Shown: positions 37,301 through 46,194 of the stretch, in pieces
How the letters are laid out: each line of letters starts with the position of its first letter
Numbering within the stretch: the stretch's first letter is position 1
Assembly (NCBI GenBank): GCA_913055565.1
Contig: CAJXKP010000001.1
Location: 1-64,000, forward strand
DNA from: an uncultured Ectothiorhodospiraceae bacterium
GTDB lineage: Bacteria; Pseudomonadota; Gammaproteobacteria; Nitrococcales; Nitrococcaceae
Direction: 5' to 3'
Length of the DNA stretch: 64,000 nt
Notes under the pieces: generated by a model
What the model saw: only the letters and a program-made list of their open reading frames with translations
The model's database searches: none
What the model was told of the DNA's origin: nothing
Made by a program: the position numbers and the translations under genes

Positions 37301-37872
37301 TGGAAGGCTACCTGACCCGGCCTCTCGAATTCGTTGTCGAGACGGTCTTCTTCCTCTACATCCTAGCCGTCATGCTGCGCTTTCTGCTGCAGTGGGTGCG
37401 CGCCGATTTCTTTAACGAGTTCTCCCAATTCTTGGTGCGCGTCACCCAGCCGGTTCTTCGGCCCATGCGCCGCTTCATCCCGGGGATCGGCGGTATCGAC
37501 GTATCCTCTCTGGTGCTCGCCATCCTCCTGCAGGCGCTGCTACTGACCCTGCTTTCGCTGCTCAACGGCCGCGTTCCCGACCCCGTCGCCATCGCTGTTA
37601 TCACCCCGATCGAGCTGGTGCAGCTGGTGTTCTACATCTACATCGGCGCGATCCTGATCCAAGCGGTACTGAGCTGGGTCAACCCGTATCAGCACCACCC
37701 CCTGCAAACGGTGCTCTACAGCCTCACGGAACCCATCATCCGGCCGACCCGACAACTCGTGCCGCCCATCGGCGGCCTCGATCTCTCGCCGCTGGCGGCG
37801 ATCGTACTCCTGTACGTCCTAATGATGCTGGTCATGCCGCCGCTGCGCGCTGTAGCGAGCGCTGTTGTCTAG
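37300..37872 (+). CDS. yggT: YggT family membrane protein
   Basis: A 190-residue inner-membrane protein made of two copies of the YggT domain: FFLYILAVMLRFLLQWVRAD...PVLRPMRRFIPGIGGIDVS (residues about 13-70) and a second with FYIYIGAILIQAVLSWVNPY...PIIRPTRQLVPPIGGLDLS (about 108-166). The repeated P(V/I)xRPxR..(V/I)P.IGG pattern is the family mark. Its function is debated (osmotic or potassium-related tolerance has been proposed). It is translationally linked to proC. A family A repeat begins 9 bp after its stop. Confidence 0.9.
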   Translation: MEGYLTRPLEFVVETVFFLYILAVMLRFLLQWVRADFFNEFSQFLVRVTQPVLRPMRRFIPGIGGIDVSSLVLAILLQALLLTLLSLLNGRVPDPVAIAVITPIELVQLVFYIYIGAILIQAVLSWVNPYQHHPLQTVLYSLTEPIIRPTRQLVPPIGGLDLSPLAAIVLLYVLMMLVMPPLRAVASAVV

Positions 37873-37880
37873 CCAGCGGC

Positions 37881-38046
37881 CAGCAACTCTCATTCTGGCC
37901 TTCGAGGTGGTCGCGTTAGCCCCTGCCGAGGGCCTCTGCGGCCAGGGAGGGCCGCCGTCTAGCCTCCAGGGAAGGTGTATGGAGGTCCTCGGGAAGGGGT
38001 AACGCGACCACGCGCCCTCCTAAGGATCACATCATTAGAATTGCTG
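37881..38046 (-). mobile_element. Family A MITE-like element, copy 4 (opposite orientation)
   Basis: A 166-bp copy with ends CAGCAACTCT and AGAATTGCTG. The 9-bp flanks gccagcggc (37872-37880) and gccagccgc (38047-38055) match at 8 of 9 positions. The left flank includes the final base of the yggT TAG stop. It lies between yggT and metX, and so between two transcription units. Confidence 0.9.
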
Positions 38047-38125
38047 GCCAGCCGCCGGACGCCTTGTCCATTCGCAGAGGCGTCCGTATCTTGTAACGCC
38101 TGCGGGAAGCTTGGAAACGTCACTG

Positions 38126-39280
38126 ATGCCCGAGTCTATCCCCGCCGATTCGGTGGGTCTGGTAGCACCCAAGTGCGAGCACTTCGACGAGCCGATCGAG
38201 CTTGAGTGCGGTCGGCAACTGGCGAGCTATGACCTCGTTTATGAGGCCTACGGCGAGCTCAATGCCGACGCCACGAACGCCGTACTGGTCTGCCACGCCC
38301 TCTCGGGGACGCACCACGCGGCGGGCTATCACGACATGACTGAGCGCAAGCCGGGCTGGTGGGATAACTGCATTGGCCCCGGCAAGCCCATCGATACCAA
38401 TCGCTTCTTCGTGGTCTGCTGCAACAACCTCGGTGGTTGCCATGGCTCGACTGGCCCTATGAGCCCTAACCCGGAGACCGGCGAGCCCTACGGGCCAGCC
38501 TTCCCGATGGTCACGGTGCGCGACTGGGTAGTGAGCCAGGCGCGGCTCGCCGACCGCCTGGGCATCCAGCGCTGGGCGGCGGTCGTCGGCGGCAGCCTCG
38601 GCGGCATGCAGGCCATGCAGTGGTCCACCGACTACCCGGACCGTCTCGCCCACGCCGTTGTCATTGCGGGGGCGCCGCGTCTATCGGCGCAGAACATCGC
38701 CTTTAACGAGGTCGCTCGCCAGGCCATCCGCTCGGACCCCGAATTCCACGGCGGCAACTACCTGGCAGCCAACACGGTGCCGCGCCGCGGGCTGATGCTC
38801 GCGCGCATGCTCGGCCACATCACCTACCTCTCCGAGGAGGCCATGCGGGCCAAGTTCGGCCGTGATCTGCGTGAGGGTAAAGACGAGTACGACTTCCACT
38901 ACGAGGTCGAGTTCGAGGTCGAGAGCTATCTGCGCTATCAAGGCAAGTCCTTCGTTAACCGCTTCGACGCCAACACCTATCTGCTGATGACCAAGGCGCT
39001 GGACTACTTCGATCCGGCCGCGCCGTATGGGCACGATCTCGCCAAGGCCCTGGAGCCGGCCCAGGTGCCATTCCTGATCCTGTCGTTCACCAGTGACTGG
39101 CGCTTCGCGCCGAGCCGCTCGCGCGAGATCGTGCGCGCGCTACTGGAATGCAAGAAGGATGTCTGCTACGCCGAGATCGAAGCGGATCACGGGCACGACG
39201 CCTTCCTCATGCCCATCCCGCAGTACCTCGCCGTATTGGGGACGTACATGCAACGCGTCGCCAACGAGGTGGGGGCATGA
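38126..39280 (+). CDS. metX: Homoserine O-acyltransferase MetX
   Basis: An alpha/beta-hydrolase-fold acyltransferase that activates homoserine for methionine synthesis. From this ATG it has 384 residues. The nucleophile serine is in [14 protein letters not shown] (about 155-168), and the Asp and His are in [10 protein letters not shown] and [12 protein letters not shown]. Early motifs [14 protein letters not shown] and [12 protein letters not shown] are typical. Proteobacterial MetX paired with MetW is commonly a succinyltransferase, but the acyl donor cannot be read from motifs with certainty. The TTG at 38111 is an alternative start. The stop overlaps metW as ATGA. Confidence 0.92.
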   Translation: MPESIPADSVGLVAPKCEHFDEPIELECGRQLASYDLVYEAYGELNADATNAVLVCHALSGTHHAAGYHDMTERKPGWWDNCIGPGKPIDTNRFFVVCCNNLGGCHGSTGPMSPNPETGEPYGPAFPMVTVRDWVVSQARLADRLGIQRWAAVVGGSLGGMQAMQWSTDYPDRLAHAVVIAGAPRLSAQNIAFNEVARQAIRSDPEFHGGNYLAANTVPRRGLMLARMLGHITYLSEEAMRAKFGRDLREGKDEYDFHYEVEFEVESYLRYQGKSFVNRFDANTYLLMTKALDYFDPAAPYGHDLAKALEPAQVPFLILSFTSDWRFAPSRSREIVRALLECKKDVCYAEIEADHGHDAFLMPIPQYLAVLGTYMQRVANEVGA

Positions 39281-39882
39281 GCGAGCTGCGGACCGATCTG
39301 CAGATGGTCGCGGACTGGATCCATCCCGGCGCGCGCGTGCTGGATTTGGGATGCGGCGATGGCAGCCTACTGGCCTACCTCCACGCTCAGCGCCAAGTCA
39401 CCGGCTACGGTCTCGAGATCGATCCGGACAAGATCGTCAGCTGCATCGCCAGCGGTCTCAACGTCCTGCAAACCGACCTCGACGAGGGGCTGTCCGACTT
39501 CGAGGCCGACAGCTTTGACCAGGTCATCATGACCCAAACGCTGCAAGCGGTGCGTCGTCCGGACAAGCTACTCGACGAGATGCTTCGCGTCGCCGAGGAG
39601 GGCATCGTTACCTTCCCCAACTTCGCGCACTGGCGTCTGCGCTACGATCACTCAGTACGCGGGCGCATGCCGCGCAGCGAGGCCCTTAGCTACCGCTGGT
39701 ACGAGACGCCCAACATCCATCTCTGCACGCTCCGGGACTTCGAGGAGCTGTGCCATACGATGAACATTCGGCTGATCCAACGTCAGGTCATGTCCCATGA
39801 CCTCAAACGCTTGCGCATGGCTCAATGGCGGCCCAACCTCTTTGGGGAGGTCGCCATGTACCGTTTCCGGCGCGCCGACTAA
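39277..39882 (+). CDS. metW: Methionine biosynthesis protein MetW
   Basis: A 201-residue methyltransferase-like protein always found beside metX in this lineage. Motif I is [15 protein letters not shown] (about 20-34), followed by [20 protein letters not shown] and [18 protein letters not shown]. The conserved [23 protein letters not shown] segment is also present. MetW supports MetX activity. Reports describe it as a required partner in homoserine succinylation rather than a classical methyltransferase. The ATGA overlap with metX indicates coupled translation. Confidence 0.92.
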   Translation: MSELRTDLQMVADWIHPGARVLDLGCGDGSLLAYLHAQRQVTGYGLEIDPDKIVSCIASGLNVLQTDLDEGLSDFEADSFDQVIMTQTLQAVRRPDKLLDEMLRVAEEGIVTFPNFAHWRLRYDHSVRGRMPRSEALSYRWYETPNIHLCTLRDFEELCHTMNIRLIQRQVMSHDLKRLRMAQWRPNLFGEVAMYRFRRAD

Positions 39883-39921
39883 GCCCGGCAGTCGCCGGAG
39901 GCCAACCCGCGGAGGTCCGAG

Positions 39922-40383
39922 ATGAGCCACTCCCGATCCACCAACCGTCTTGCCGGCTTGCTCGCCCTAGCGGCTTTACTCCTCGCCCTATCGCTGTCGG
40001 CCCAAGAGCGCTCGCAACAGTTCGGCGAATTTACGCTCCACTACAATGCCGTGCCGACCGTCGATCTGGAGCCCGAGATCGCCCGGCGCTACGAGATCCC
40101 GCGTAGCCAGCGCCGCGGCCTGTTGACGGTGAGCCTAGTTCGCGATGGTGCGCCCGTGGCGGCGACTGTCAATGCGCGCAGCGAGAACCTGGCAGGTCAG
40201 ATCCAGACCCTGCGGATGCGCGAGATCAGCGAGGGCGAGGCCGTGTACTACATCGGGACCTACCGCGCCACCGAGAAAGAGGAGCTGGCATTCACCATCT
40301 CCGCGCAACCCGAGGGAGCCGAGGCGGGACCATTCGAGGTCGTCTTCGAGCACACCTTCTTCGGGCGGGATCAGGCCCAGTAG
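39922..40383 (+). CDS. Exported DUF4426 protein
   Basis: A 153-residue periplasmic protein. A signal peptide covers about residues 1-27 (RLAGLLALAALLLALSLSAQ, cleavage near SAQ-E). The mature part is beta-rich, with FGEFTLHYNAVPTVDLEPEI and the C-terminal FEVVFEHTFF typical of DUF4426. The function is unknown. It follows metX-metW in Pseudomonas too (PA0388 position). CGGAGG precedes the ATG. Confidence 0.82.
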   Translation: MSHSRSTNRLAGLLALAALLLALSLSAQERSQQFGEFTLHYNAVPTVDLEPEIARRYEIPRSQRRGLLTVSLVRDGAPVAATVNARSENLAGQIQTLRMREISEGEAVYYIGTYRATEKEELAFTISAQPEGAEAGPFEVVFEHTFFGRDQAQ

Positions 40384-40413
40384 AGGCGATAGCCGACGAG
40401 CGGGGGAACCAGG

Positions 40414-41331
40414 ATGTGGCTGATTACGCATGCCTCGGGCCTGGCACACGATACCGGCCAGATGCACCCGGAGAACATCCAGCGCCTGCGGGCCATTGAA
40501 CGCGCCTTGGCAGCGCCCGAGTTCAACGGGCTTACCCGCGTGGATGCCGAGCGTGCCGACCAGAGTGCGATCGCGCGGGTTCACGATGGCGACTACATCG
40601 AGCGCATCCTGGCAGCCGTTCCCTCGAGCGGGCAGACCCACATCGACGGCGACACCGCAGTATCGCCCGGCTCCGGCGAGGCCGCTCTGCGCGCGGCCGG
40701 AGCGGCCTGCCAGGCGGTGGACGCCGTTATCAGCGGCGCCACCAACCGAGCCTTCTGCGCCATGCGGCCGCCGGGCCATCACGCGGAGCCCAACCGGGCC
40801 ATGGGCTTTTGCCTGTTCAACAACATCGCCGTCGGGGCCGCGCACGCGCGCGCGGCCCACGCCCTTGAGCGCGTCGCGATCGTCGACTTCGACGTCCACC
40901 ACGGCAACGGCACCCAGGCCATGGTCGCGGGACAATCGGGCTACTTCTACGGCTCCAGCCACCAGTCCCCGTTATTCCCGGGTACAGGCCAGCGCCGCGA
41001 GGGCATCCCCGGCAACCTCTGCAATGTACCGCTCGCCGACGGCACGGGCTCCGACGAGTTCCGGCAACGCTTCCGCGACGAGATCATGGCCGAGGTCGAT
41101 GCCTTTGAGCCGCAACTCATCCTGATCTCAGCCGGCTTCGATGCCCATCGCCGTGATCCGCTCGCGGGTCTCGAACTCGACGAAGCCGACTTTACGTGGG
41201 TGACCGAGGAGATCGTCGCCGCCGCGAAACGCCACTGTAACGGCCGAGTCGTAGCCACCCTCGAAGGCGGCTACGACCTGGAGGCGCTCGCGGCCAGCGC
41301 CGCCGCGCACGTACGCGCCCTGATGAGCTGA
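40414..41331 (+). CDS. Histone deacetylase-like zinc amidohydrolase
   Basis: A 305-residue enzyme of the HDAC/AcuC/acetylpolyamine amidohydrolase superfamily. The catalytic His pair is in MRPPGHHAEPNRAMGFCLFN (about 115-134). Zinc ligands are DFDVHHGNGTQ (Asp and His, about 152-162) and a later Asp in ISAGFDAHRRDPL. The transition-state tyrosine is in LEGGYDLEAL near the C-terminus. All core residues are present, so it should be active. Bacterial members remove acyl groups from polyamines or proteins; the substrate here is unknown. Confidence 0.88.
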   Translation: MWLITHASGLAHDTGQMHPENIQRLRAIERALAAPEFNGLTRVDAERADQSAIARVHDGDYIERILAAVPSSGQTHIDGDTAVSPGSGEAALRAAGAACQAVDAVISGATNRAFCAMRPPGHHAEPNRAMGFCLFNNIAVGAAHARAAHALERVAIVDFDVHHGNGTQAMVAGQSGYFYGSSHQSPLFPGTGQRREGIPGNLCNVPLADGTGSDEFRQRFRDEIMAEVDAFEPQLILISAGFDAHRRDPLAGLELDEADFTWVTEEIVAAAKRHCNGRVVATLEGGYDLEALAASAAAHVRALMS

Positions 41332-41592
41332 CCAATAAGTGGAACTTGTTCACACGCTGACCCTCTCATGGGCAGCGTGATGCCAGTGTCACCCCAAAGC
41401 CGGCAAGAAATTCTCAACCCATTGTTTTTTCTGGAAATAGACACGCTGTTCAATCGTTCCGCAGGGAGGACAAACTGCCGCGTTGACGCTAAGTTAGGGA
41501 CGTCCGCAACGGGGATTCCACAGATTTATCCACAAGTTCTGTGGATAGTCCGCGACAGCGACAGCAACCGGCCGCTGGCTACGGCCGAACTC
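41332..41592. other. AT-rich intergenic region with inverted DnaA-box-like sites
   Basis: This 261-bp gap between convergent genes is markedly AT-richer than its surroundings, especially 41405-41455. It contains a perfect consensus DnaA box TTATCCACA at 41526-41534. In opposite orientation, 5 bases further on, TGTGGATAG lies at 41540-41548 (reverse complement CTATCCACA). A weaker TTGTTCACA is at 41346-41354. The pair also forms an 8-bp hairpin, so a terminator is an alternative reading. None of the usual oriC neighbours (dnaA, dnaN, mnmG) is nearby. Confidence 0.4.
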
Positions 41593-42318
41593 CTAGCGGT
41601 AGGCGACCATGGGGTCAGCGAGGGTTAACCAGAGGAAGCGGTTGGCACGCCAGAGCTGATTATTGATGAGACAGGGGTAGAGGGTCTGTTCCGTCGGGAT
41701 AACCACGCCATCGACCGCCTCGAAACCCGACAAGACCTGACCGACCCGCAACCAGCCCCCGTAGGCGCTGGGCACGAAATCCATTCGTCGGATCAGCCCC
41801 GTACTATCGGCGTACAGCGTTTGGCTTTGAGACGGCAGCATGGCAGCCGTGGGAAATCCCACCTCCAGCCGTGCTAAGCGGCCACTGCCCGGCATACTCA
41901 GCGCGCCCATCGGCTCATCCTCGATGCCATCCTGGGCGAGCAGCCAGGGGAAAAGCAGCGCATGCCAGACCGTTAGCGCAACCACGTAGAGGCGATCCAG
42001 CTCGTCCCAGAACGACCAATAGCGAAGCGTCCGTGCGGACGAGCCCGAGACAGGCCGGGAACTGACCACCTCGCGGTCCTCGCTCTCGATCCAGAGCGTA
42101 TGCCCATCGAAAGACCCCGTCTGGCCTGGGCCGGGAAAGGGCGCAAGCGTGACTAGGCCCCGGTTCGGCGTCACCGAGACCTCGACATCGCGAAAGGGAT
42201 GGATATAGGGCATGAACGCTACACCGCCCATGGCCAGCGATGTGATCACCCGTTCCACGCCATACCAGCGGTTGCGCCCGCCGTGGGCCGCAATAATGCG
42301 CTCGCGGAGCTGGCCCAT
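41593..42318 (-). CDS. Uncharacterised 241-residue protein
   Basis: I do not recognise a firm family. The N-terminus RERIIAAHGGRNRWYGVERV resembles proteins with an AHGG..RW start that are thought to have a LolA-like beta fold. The rest is strand-rich with regular aromatic residues (TLWIESEDREVV, RLYVVALTVWHALLFPWLL). The central hydrophobic stretch is near 118-132. No signal peptide is seen. A strong AAGGAG site supports expression. It ends beside the DnaA-box-like region and is followed upstream by zapE on the same strand. Confidence 0.7.
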   Translation of the reverse strand: MGQLRERIIAAHGGRNRWYGVERVITSLAMGGVAFMPYIHPFRDVEVSVTPNRGLVTLAPFPGPGQTGSFDGHTLWIESEDREVVSSRPVSGSSARTLRYWSFWDELDRLYVVALTVWHALLFPWLLAQDGIEDEPMGALSMPGSGRLARLEVGFPTAAMLPSQSQTLYADSTGLIRRMDFVPSAYGGWLRVGQVLSGFEAVDGVVIPTEQTLYPCLINNQLWRANRFLWLTLADPMVAYR

Positions 42319-42396
42319 GGGTGACTCCTTAGCTTTGAGCCGGACGGCTACCGAGATCTCATTGGAGACTAGCAGCTCTCGATGGTGTTCACACGC

Positions 42397-43503
42397 TCAT
42401 GGTTGATGCGGCGCCGCGAGGTACTCGTGCGAGCGCATGGCAGTCAGGCGCGAGACGGTGCGCTCGAACTCAAAGGCGAGCCGTTCGCCCTGATACAGCT
42501 GGTCCACCGGGGCATCGGCAGCGAGGATGAGCTTCACGCCGCGGTCATAGAACTCATCGACCAGGCTAATAAAGCGCCGCGCCTGATTCTCGCGCTGCCA
42601 ATCGAGGACCGGCACACCATCGATGATGACGGTGTGGAAGCAACGCGCGATCTCGATGTAGTCCGCCTGGCCCCGCGGGCCGTCACAGATGGCGTCGAAG
42701 TGCAACCAGACGACGCCCTCGGCCACCCGGCGAACCGGAATCTCGCGGCCCTCGATGCTAAGCGAACCGCTATCACGGGCGGCGCTGGCGTCGGTCGTTA
42801 GACGATCGAAGTCCGCGGCAAGGGCCTCCTCGACGCCCGAGGCATGAGCGTCATAGAAGATCTCGGCGGCCTCGAGCGAGCGCAACCGGTAATCCGTGCC
42901 GCCGTCGACGTTGACGACCTCGCAATGGCGCTGGATGAGCTCGATGGCGGGCCGGAAACGCTCACGCTGGAGGCCATCCTGGTAGAGCCGCTGGGGCGGG
43001 ATATTGGAGGTGGCAACGAGGGTCACGCCGCGCGCGAACAGACCACGCAGGAGATTACCCAGGATCATGGCGTCGGCTATGTCCGAGACGTAGAACTCGT
43101 CGAAGCACAGCACGCGGGTCTCGTCGGCCCATTCGGCCGCCACGCTATCGAGTGGATCCGACTGGTCACGCAGGCGACCCAGGCGGCCGTGGACCTCGCG
43201 CATAAAACGATGGAAATGCAGGCGCCGCTTGGCCTCCACGGGCAGACAATCGAAGAAGTTATCCATGAGCCAAGTCTTGCCGCGCCCGACACCACCCCAG
43301 AGATAGAGCCCCGTCTGGGGTTCCGGCGCCCTACCTCTAAACCGATTCAGGAGACCGCGGACACCACCTCGAGCGGGCTGCTCGGCGGCGGCCAGGCGCT
43401 CATACAGAGACTGGAGATGCTCGACGGCCTCTGCCTGGGCAGCATCCTCGACAAAACCCGATCGGACCAGATCGGCCTCATAGCGTTCCCGGGGCGTCGG
43501 CAT
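42397..43503 (-). CDS. zapE: Cell division protein ZapE (AFG1-family ATPase)
   Basis: A 368-residue P-loop ATPase of the AFG1/LACE1 family. In E. coli, ZapE associates with the Z-ring. Walker A is YLWGGVGRGKTWLMDNFFD (about 67-85), and Walker B is VLCFDEFYVSDIADAMIL (about 132-149), with sensor motif TLVATSNIPP. GGGGAAG precedes the ATG. The family is usually about 370 residues, so this is full length. The upstream flank is the family A copy at 43624. Confidence 0.92.
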   Translation of the reverse strand: MPTPRERYEADLVRSGFVEDAAQAEAVEHLQSLYERLAAAEQPARGGVRGLLNRFRGRAPEPQTGLYLWGGVGRGKTWLMDNFFDCLPVEAKRRLHFHRFMREVHGRLGRLRDQSDPLDSVAAEWADETRVLCFDEFYVSDIADAMILGNLLRGLFARGVTLVATSNIPPQRLYQDGLQRERFRPAIELIQRHCEVVNVDGGTDYRLRSLEAAEIFYDAHASGVEEALAADFDRLTTDASAARDSGSLSIEGREIPVRRVAEGVVWLHFDAICDGPRGQADYIEIARCFHTVIIDGVPVLDWQRENQARRFISLVDEFYDRGVKLILAADAPVDQLYQGERLAFEFERTVSRLTAMRSHEYLAAPHQP

Positions 43504-43623
43504 ACGCTTCCCCCTTGGATGATCGAACCATCCCGGCGGTCACTGATTACCAGCGCCAGCCGGGCGAGCGGGCGCGAGTATGCCACGCCTGTTGCCGCAG
43601 GCGATGCCGGCTCAGGGATGGCC

Positions 43624-43788
43624 TAGCAATTCTCATTTTGGCCTTCGAGGTGCTCGCGTTAGCCCCTGCCGAGGGCGTCTGCGGCCACGCAAGGCCGCCG
43701 TCGAGCCTCCAGGGAAGGTTTATGGCGTCCCTCGGCAGGGGTGACGCGAGCACGCGCCCTCCTGCGGATTACATCATTGGAATTGCTG
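43624..43788 (-). mobile_element. Family A MITE-like element, copy 5, inserted into a gene end
   Basis: A 165-bp copy in the orientation of copies 3 and 4. The 9-bp duplication gggatggcc is perfect (43615-43623 and 43789-43797). The insertion point lies between the last sense codon and the stop codon of the minus-strand phosphoesterase-like gene. Read across, the element now supplies CAG CAA TTC CAA TGA. The original stop (tca at 43612-43614) is still next to the outer duplication. Confidence 0.95.
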
Positions 43789-44772
43789 GGGATGGCCCAG
43801 CCAACATGCGCTGCCGCGGACGGCCTGCTCCGGGCGATAGGCGACGTCGCCGGCGAGCCGTTGGGCGTAGGATTGATAGGCCGCCGAACCCGGTGGCCAC
43901 CAGTCACGAAAGCGTTGCCACCAGGCATCGGTATCGACGCACAGCGGCATGAGCTCGAGATAGAGGTCGCCGACGCTAAGGCGGGCGACGGCGCTGCTGT
44001 GGGGCGTCGTCGCGATGCGCGAGGCCAATCCATACGCCGTACCGCAGAAATTCGGCATCCCCGCGGAGCCATTATTGATCACCGCCCGGCGCGCGCCGCC
44101 CAAGGCGTAATCGGTCAGCACGGGCAGGCAGGTGTGGCTGGAGGCAAAGATCGACACCTCGGCCTCACGGAACCAGTCCGATAGCGTCTCGCGCGCCGTC
44201 AGGGCGCCATCACCGCAGCCCAGGGCGCGGTGGAGCTCGCCATCGGCGGGCGGTAGGGCTTCCGCGGCCAGGCCCCAGCCGGCAAGGGCGCTGGGATCGC
44301 CGTGCACGACGCCAACCCGCTGGTCACCAACGGCCACGGTCAGCGTGCGATCAAGACCTTCAAGCTCGCGGGCGCGCGACCACGGGCAGGCCGCCTTGAG
44401 GGCGGCCATGATGGCGTTGGAGCGAGCCACCGCCGCATCCGAGACGTAATCGGGGTAGGCACAGCCGCAGCCGGCGTCGCTAGGCTCTGCCAGCTCGGCC
44501 TCGACGTTGCCGGCTGTGAGCCGATGCGCCAGGACCCGATCCTGGATCGCCCCAAAGCTCGCCACCTCATGATCGAAGAAATGGCAATCGCCGTTGACCA
44601 CGACGCGCGCCTCGGGCTCACGGGCCGTTATGGCCTCGAGCGCATCCAGCGCCTCGGGATTGCCGTAGAGCCCACCCACCACGTAGAGACTCGAGGTCTC
44701 GAGGGCCGGGGCCGCCGCCATTGTTCGCGGTGAGTAGCGGTAATGCAGCGGACACACACGCCCGGCGGTCAT
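43774..44772 (-). CDS. Degenerate metallophosphoesterase-like protein with MITE-derived C-terminus
   Basis: About 332 residues resembling calcineurin-like phosphoesterases (diadenosine tetraphosphatase or YfcE style), but with changed metal motifs. SDxHGN is replaced by GGLYGNPEALDAL, GNHE by AGNVEAEL, and the GD motif reads VVNGDCHFFD. The HGDP and SSHTCLP histidines remain. It is probably a pseudo-phosphatase or has altered metal use. The ATG at 44772 overlaps the symporter stop as ATGA, so the two genes are coupled. The final residues QQFQ and the stop come from the family A repeat; before insertion the protein would have ended LGHP. Confidence 0.75.
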   Translation of the reverse strand: MTAGRVCPLHYRYSPRTMAAAPALETSSLYVVGGLYGNPEALDALEAITAREPEARVVVNGDCHFFDHEVASFGAIQDRVLAHRLTAGNVEAELAEPSDAGCGCAYPDYVSDAAVARSNAIMAALKAACPWSRARELEGLDRTLTVAVGDQRVGVVHGDPSALAGWGLAAEALPPADGELHRALGCGDGALTARETLSDWFREAEVSIFASSHTCLPVLTDYALGGARRAVINNGSAGMPNFCGTAYGLASRIATTPHSSAVARLSVGDLYLELMPLCVDTDAWWQRFRDWWPPGSAAYQSYAQRLAGDVAYRPEQAVRGSACWLGHPQQFQ

Positions 44773-46163
44773 GGCCACACCCGATGAACCAGCAGGGGAA
44801 GGAGGTAGAGCAGCGAGCACAACACCAGGCCCCAGGCATTGGCACCCAGGAGATGGGCATAGCCGCCAGCGCCGATGGCGAGGGCGTCGGGCCACCAGCC
44901 GAGGGTATGGACAACACCCAGGGCCAAGCCAGTCCAGAAGCTTAAATGGAAGCTTACCGGGGCATAGCCGCTCCAGGGATAGAGCAGGAAGGCTGGGGCT
45001 AGCCCCATCACCATGGTACCGCTGAGCGTAGTGGCCTTGAGGATGTCGGTGCCCAGCAGCATCGGGAGGTTCCCCAACAGCGCGAAGGCGATCATAACGC
45101 CGATACCACTACGCCGACTGGCGCTCGATGACGCGCCGCCCCATAGGCGCGGCAGATCCCAGGCGAGTCCCTTGGACAGCGAGCTAAGAGTCGAGTCGAG
45201 TGTCGAGCCGGCCGAGCTCATCATGACCACGCTCAGGAAGAACAGCGTTGCCACACCCATGGAGCGCCCCACCGCCGCCGGCACGTTACCACCGCCATCG
45301 AGGCCTGCCAGCTGGGCATGGACGCCGACGAGGCCGAACAGGGCAATAGCCACAAAGCCCAGGACGCCGGCGACTATAAACGCGGTCAACATCGATCGCT
45401 CGCGATTGATGAACGCCCGATCGGTGAGCACCGGATCGTGGAAGGGATAGCTCACGAGTTGCAGGCCAGCGACCAACAATAGGTCAACGCCGCCGTTGAG
45501 CTGCCACACCCCCGTTGTCGCCAGGCGGCTGACGCCGTAGTCCGGCAGCACCAGGAACAGCGCGAGAACCAAGAAGAACACGAACAGCACGGCCTGGACG
45601 GCGTCGGTCATCAACGAGCTGCGCAAGCCGCCCTTGGCGCTGTAGGCGAGCGTAATCCCAGTGAACACCAGGGCGGCCGTGATGTAGCCCCTGCTACCGG
45701 GATCGCCGAAATAGCCGCCCACGACGGCCGTATTCGACCAGATCTCGTTGTACAGACGTATCAGGATGGCGAGCGTAAACGCCCCGCCGGCGGCATGCCC
45801 ATAGCGCTGGATGAGGAACCCGACCATGCTCGTGGCCTGCAAGCGCCGGCGGATACTGAAGATCACCAGCCCAGCAACGGGGATGCCCAACCAGTACGTG
45901 GCGTACGCCAGCGCACCGACCACGCCATGCTCGGCGCCCAGATTGGCCGCGTTGGTGACCGATTTGGCGAAGATCCAGCTAATAAACACGGACAGGGTCA
46001 ACGGCACGGTGGCCACCGGACGCCCAGCAGCGTCGACCCCTTGGAAGAAGCTGCGCAGCGTAACCGCGCGTGGCGAGACGGCGTACAGGACCACGCCGTA
46101 GACCAGTAGGAAGCCCCAGAACGCCGTGGGTAGGCCCCAGGCCGGCGTCCACCACTCCGGCAT
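44769..46163 (-). CDS. Sodium:solute symporter (SSS family)
   Basis: A 464-residue inner-membrane transporter with about 13 helices, of the SSS family. It starts with a hydrophobic helix (TAFWGFLLVYGVVLYAVSPR) and shows the family features SWIFAKSVTNAANLGAEHG in an early helix and SSAGSTLDSTLSSLSKGLAWD in the sodium-site region. The closest style is the proline/pantothenate-like transporters, but the solute is unknown. CAGGAGAC precedes the ATG. A family A copy is inserted only 22 bp upstream of its start codon, which probably displaced its original promoter. Confidence 0.85.
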   Translation of the reverse strand: MPEWWTPAWGLPTAFWGFLLVYGVVLYAVSPRAVTLRSFFQGVDAAGRPVATVPLTLSVFISWIFAKSVTNAANLGAEHGVVGALAYATYWLGIPVAGLVIFSIRRRLQATSMVGFLIQRYGHAAGGAFTLAILIRLYNEIWSNTAVVGGYFGDPGSRGYITAALVFTGITLAYSAKGGLRSSLMTDAVQAVLFVFFLVLALFLVLPDYGVSRLATTGVWQLNGGVDLLLVAGLQLVSYPFHDPVLTDRAFINRERSMLTAFIVAGVLGFVAIALFGLVGVHAQLAGLDGGGNVPAAVGRSMGVATLFFLSVVMMSSAGSTLDSTLSSLSKGLAWDLPRLWGGASSSASRRSGIGVMIAFALLGNLPMLLGTDILKATTLSGTMVMGLAPAFLLYPWSGYAPVSFHLSFWTGLALGVVHTLGWWPDALAIGAGGYAHLLGANAWGLVLCSLLYLLPLLVHRVWP

Positions 46164-46194
46164 TATTCGTCTCCTGTCGATCGCGCCCTAACTG

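Noticed and set aside
41347-42397. Twelve-base direct repeat TGTTCACACGCT on both sides of the unknown gene at 41593
   Set aside because: Many 12-mer pairs are expected by chance in 64 kb and no mobile-element ends accompany them.
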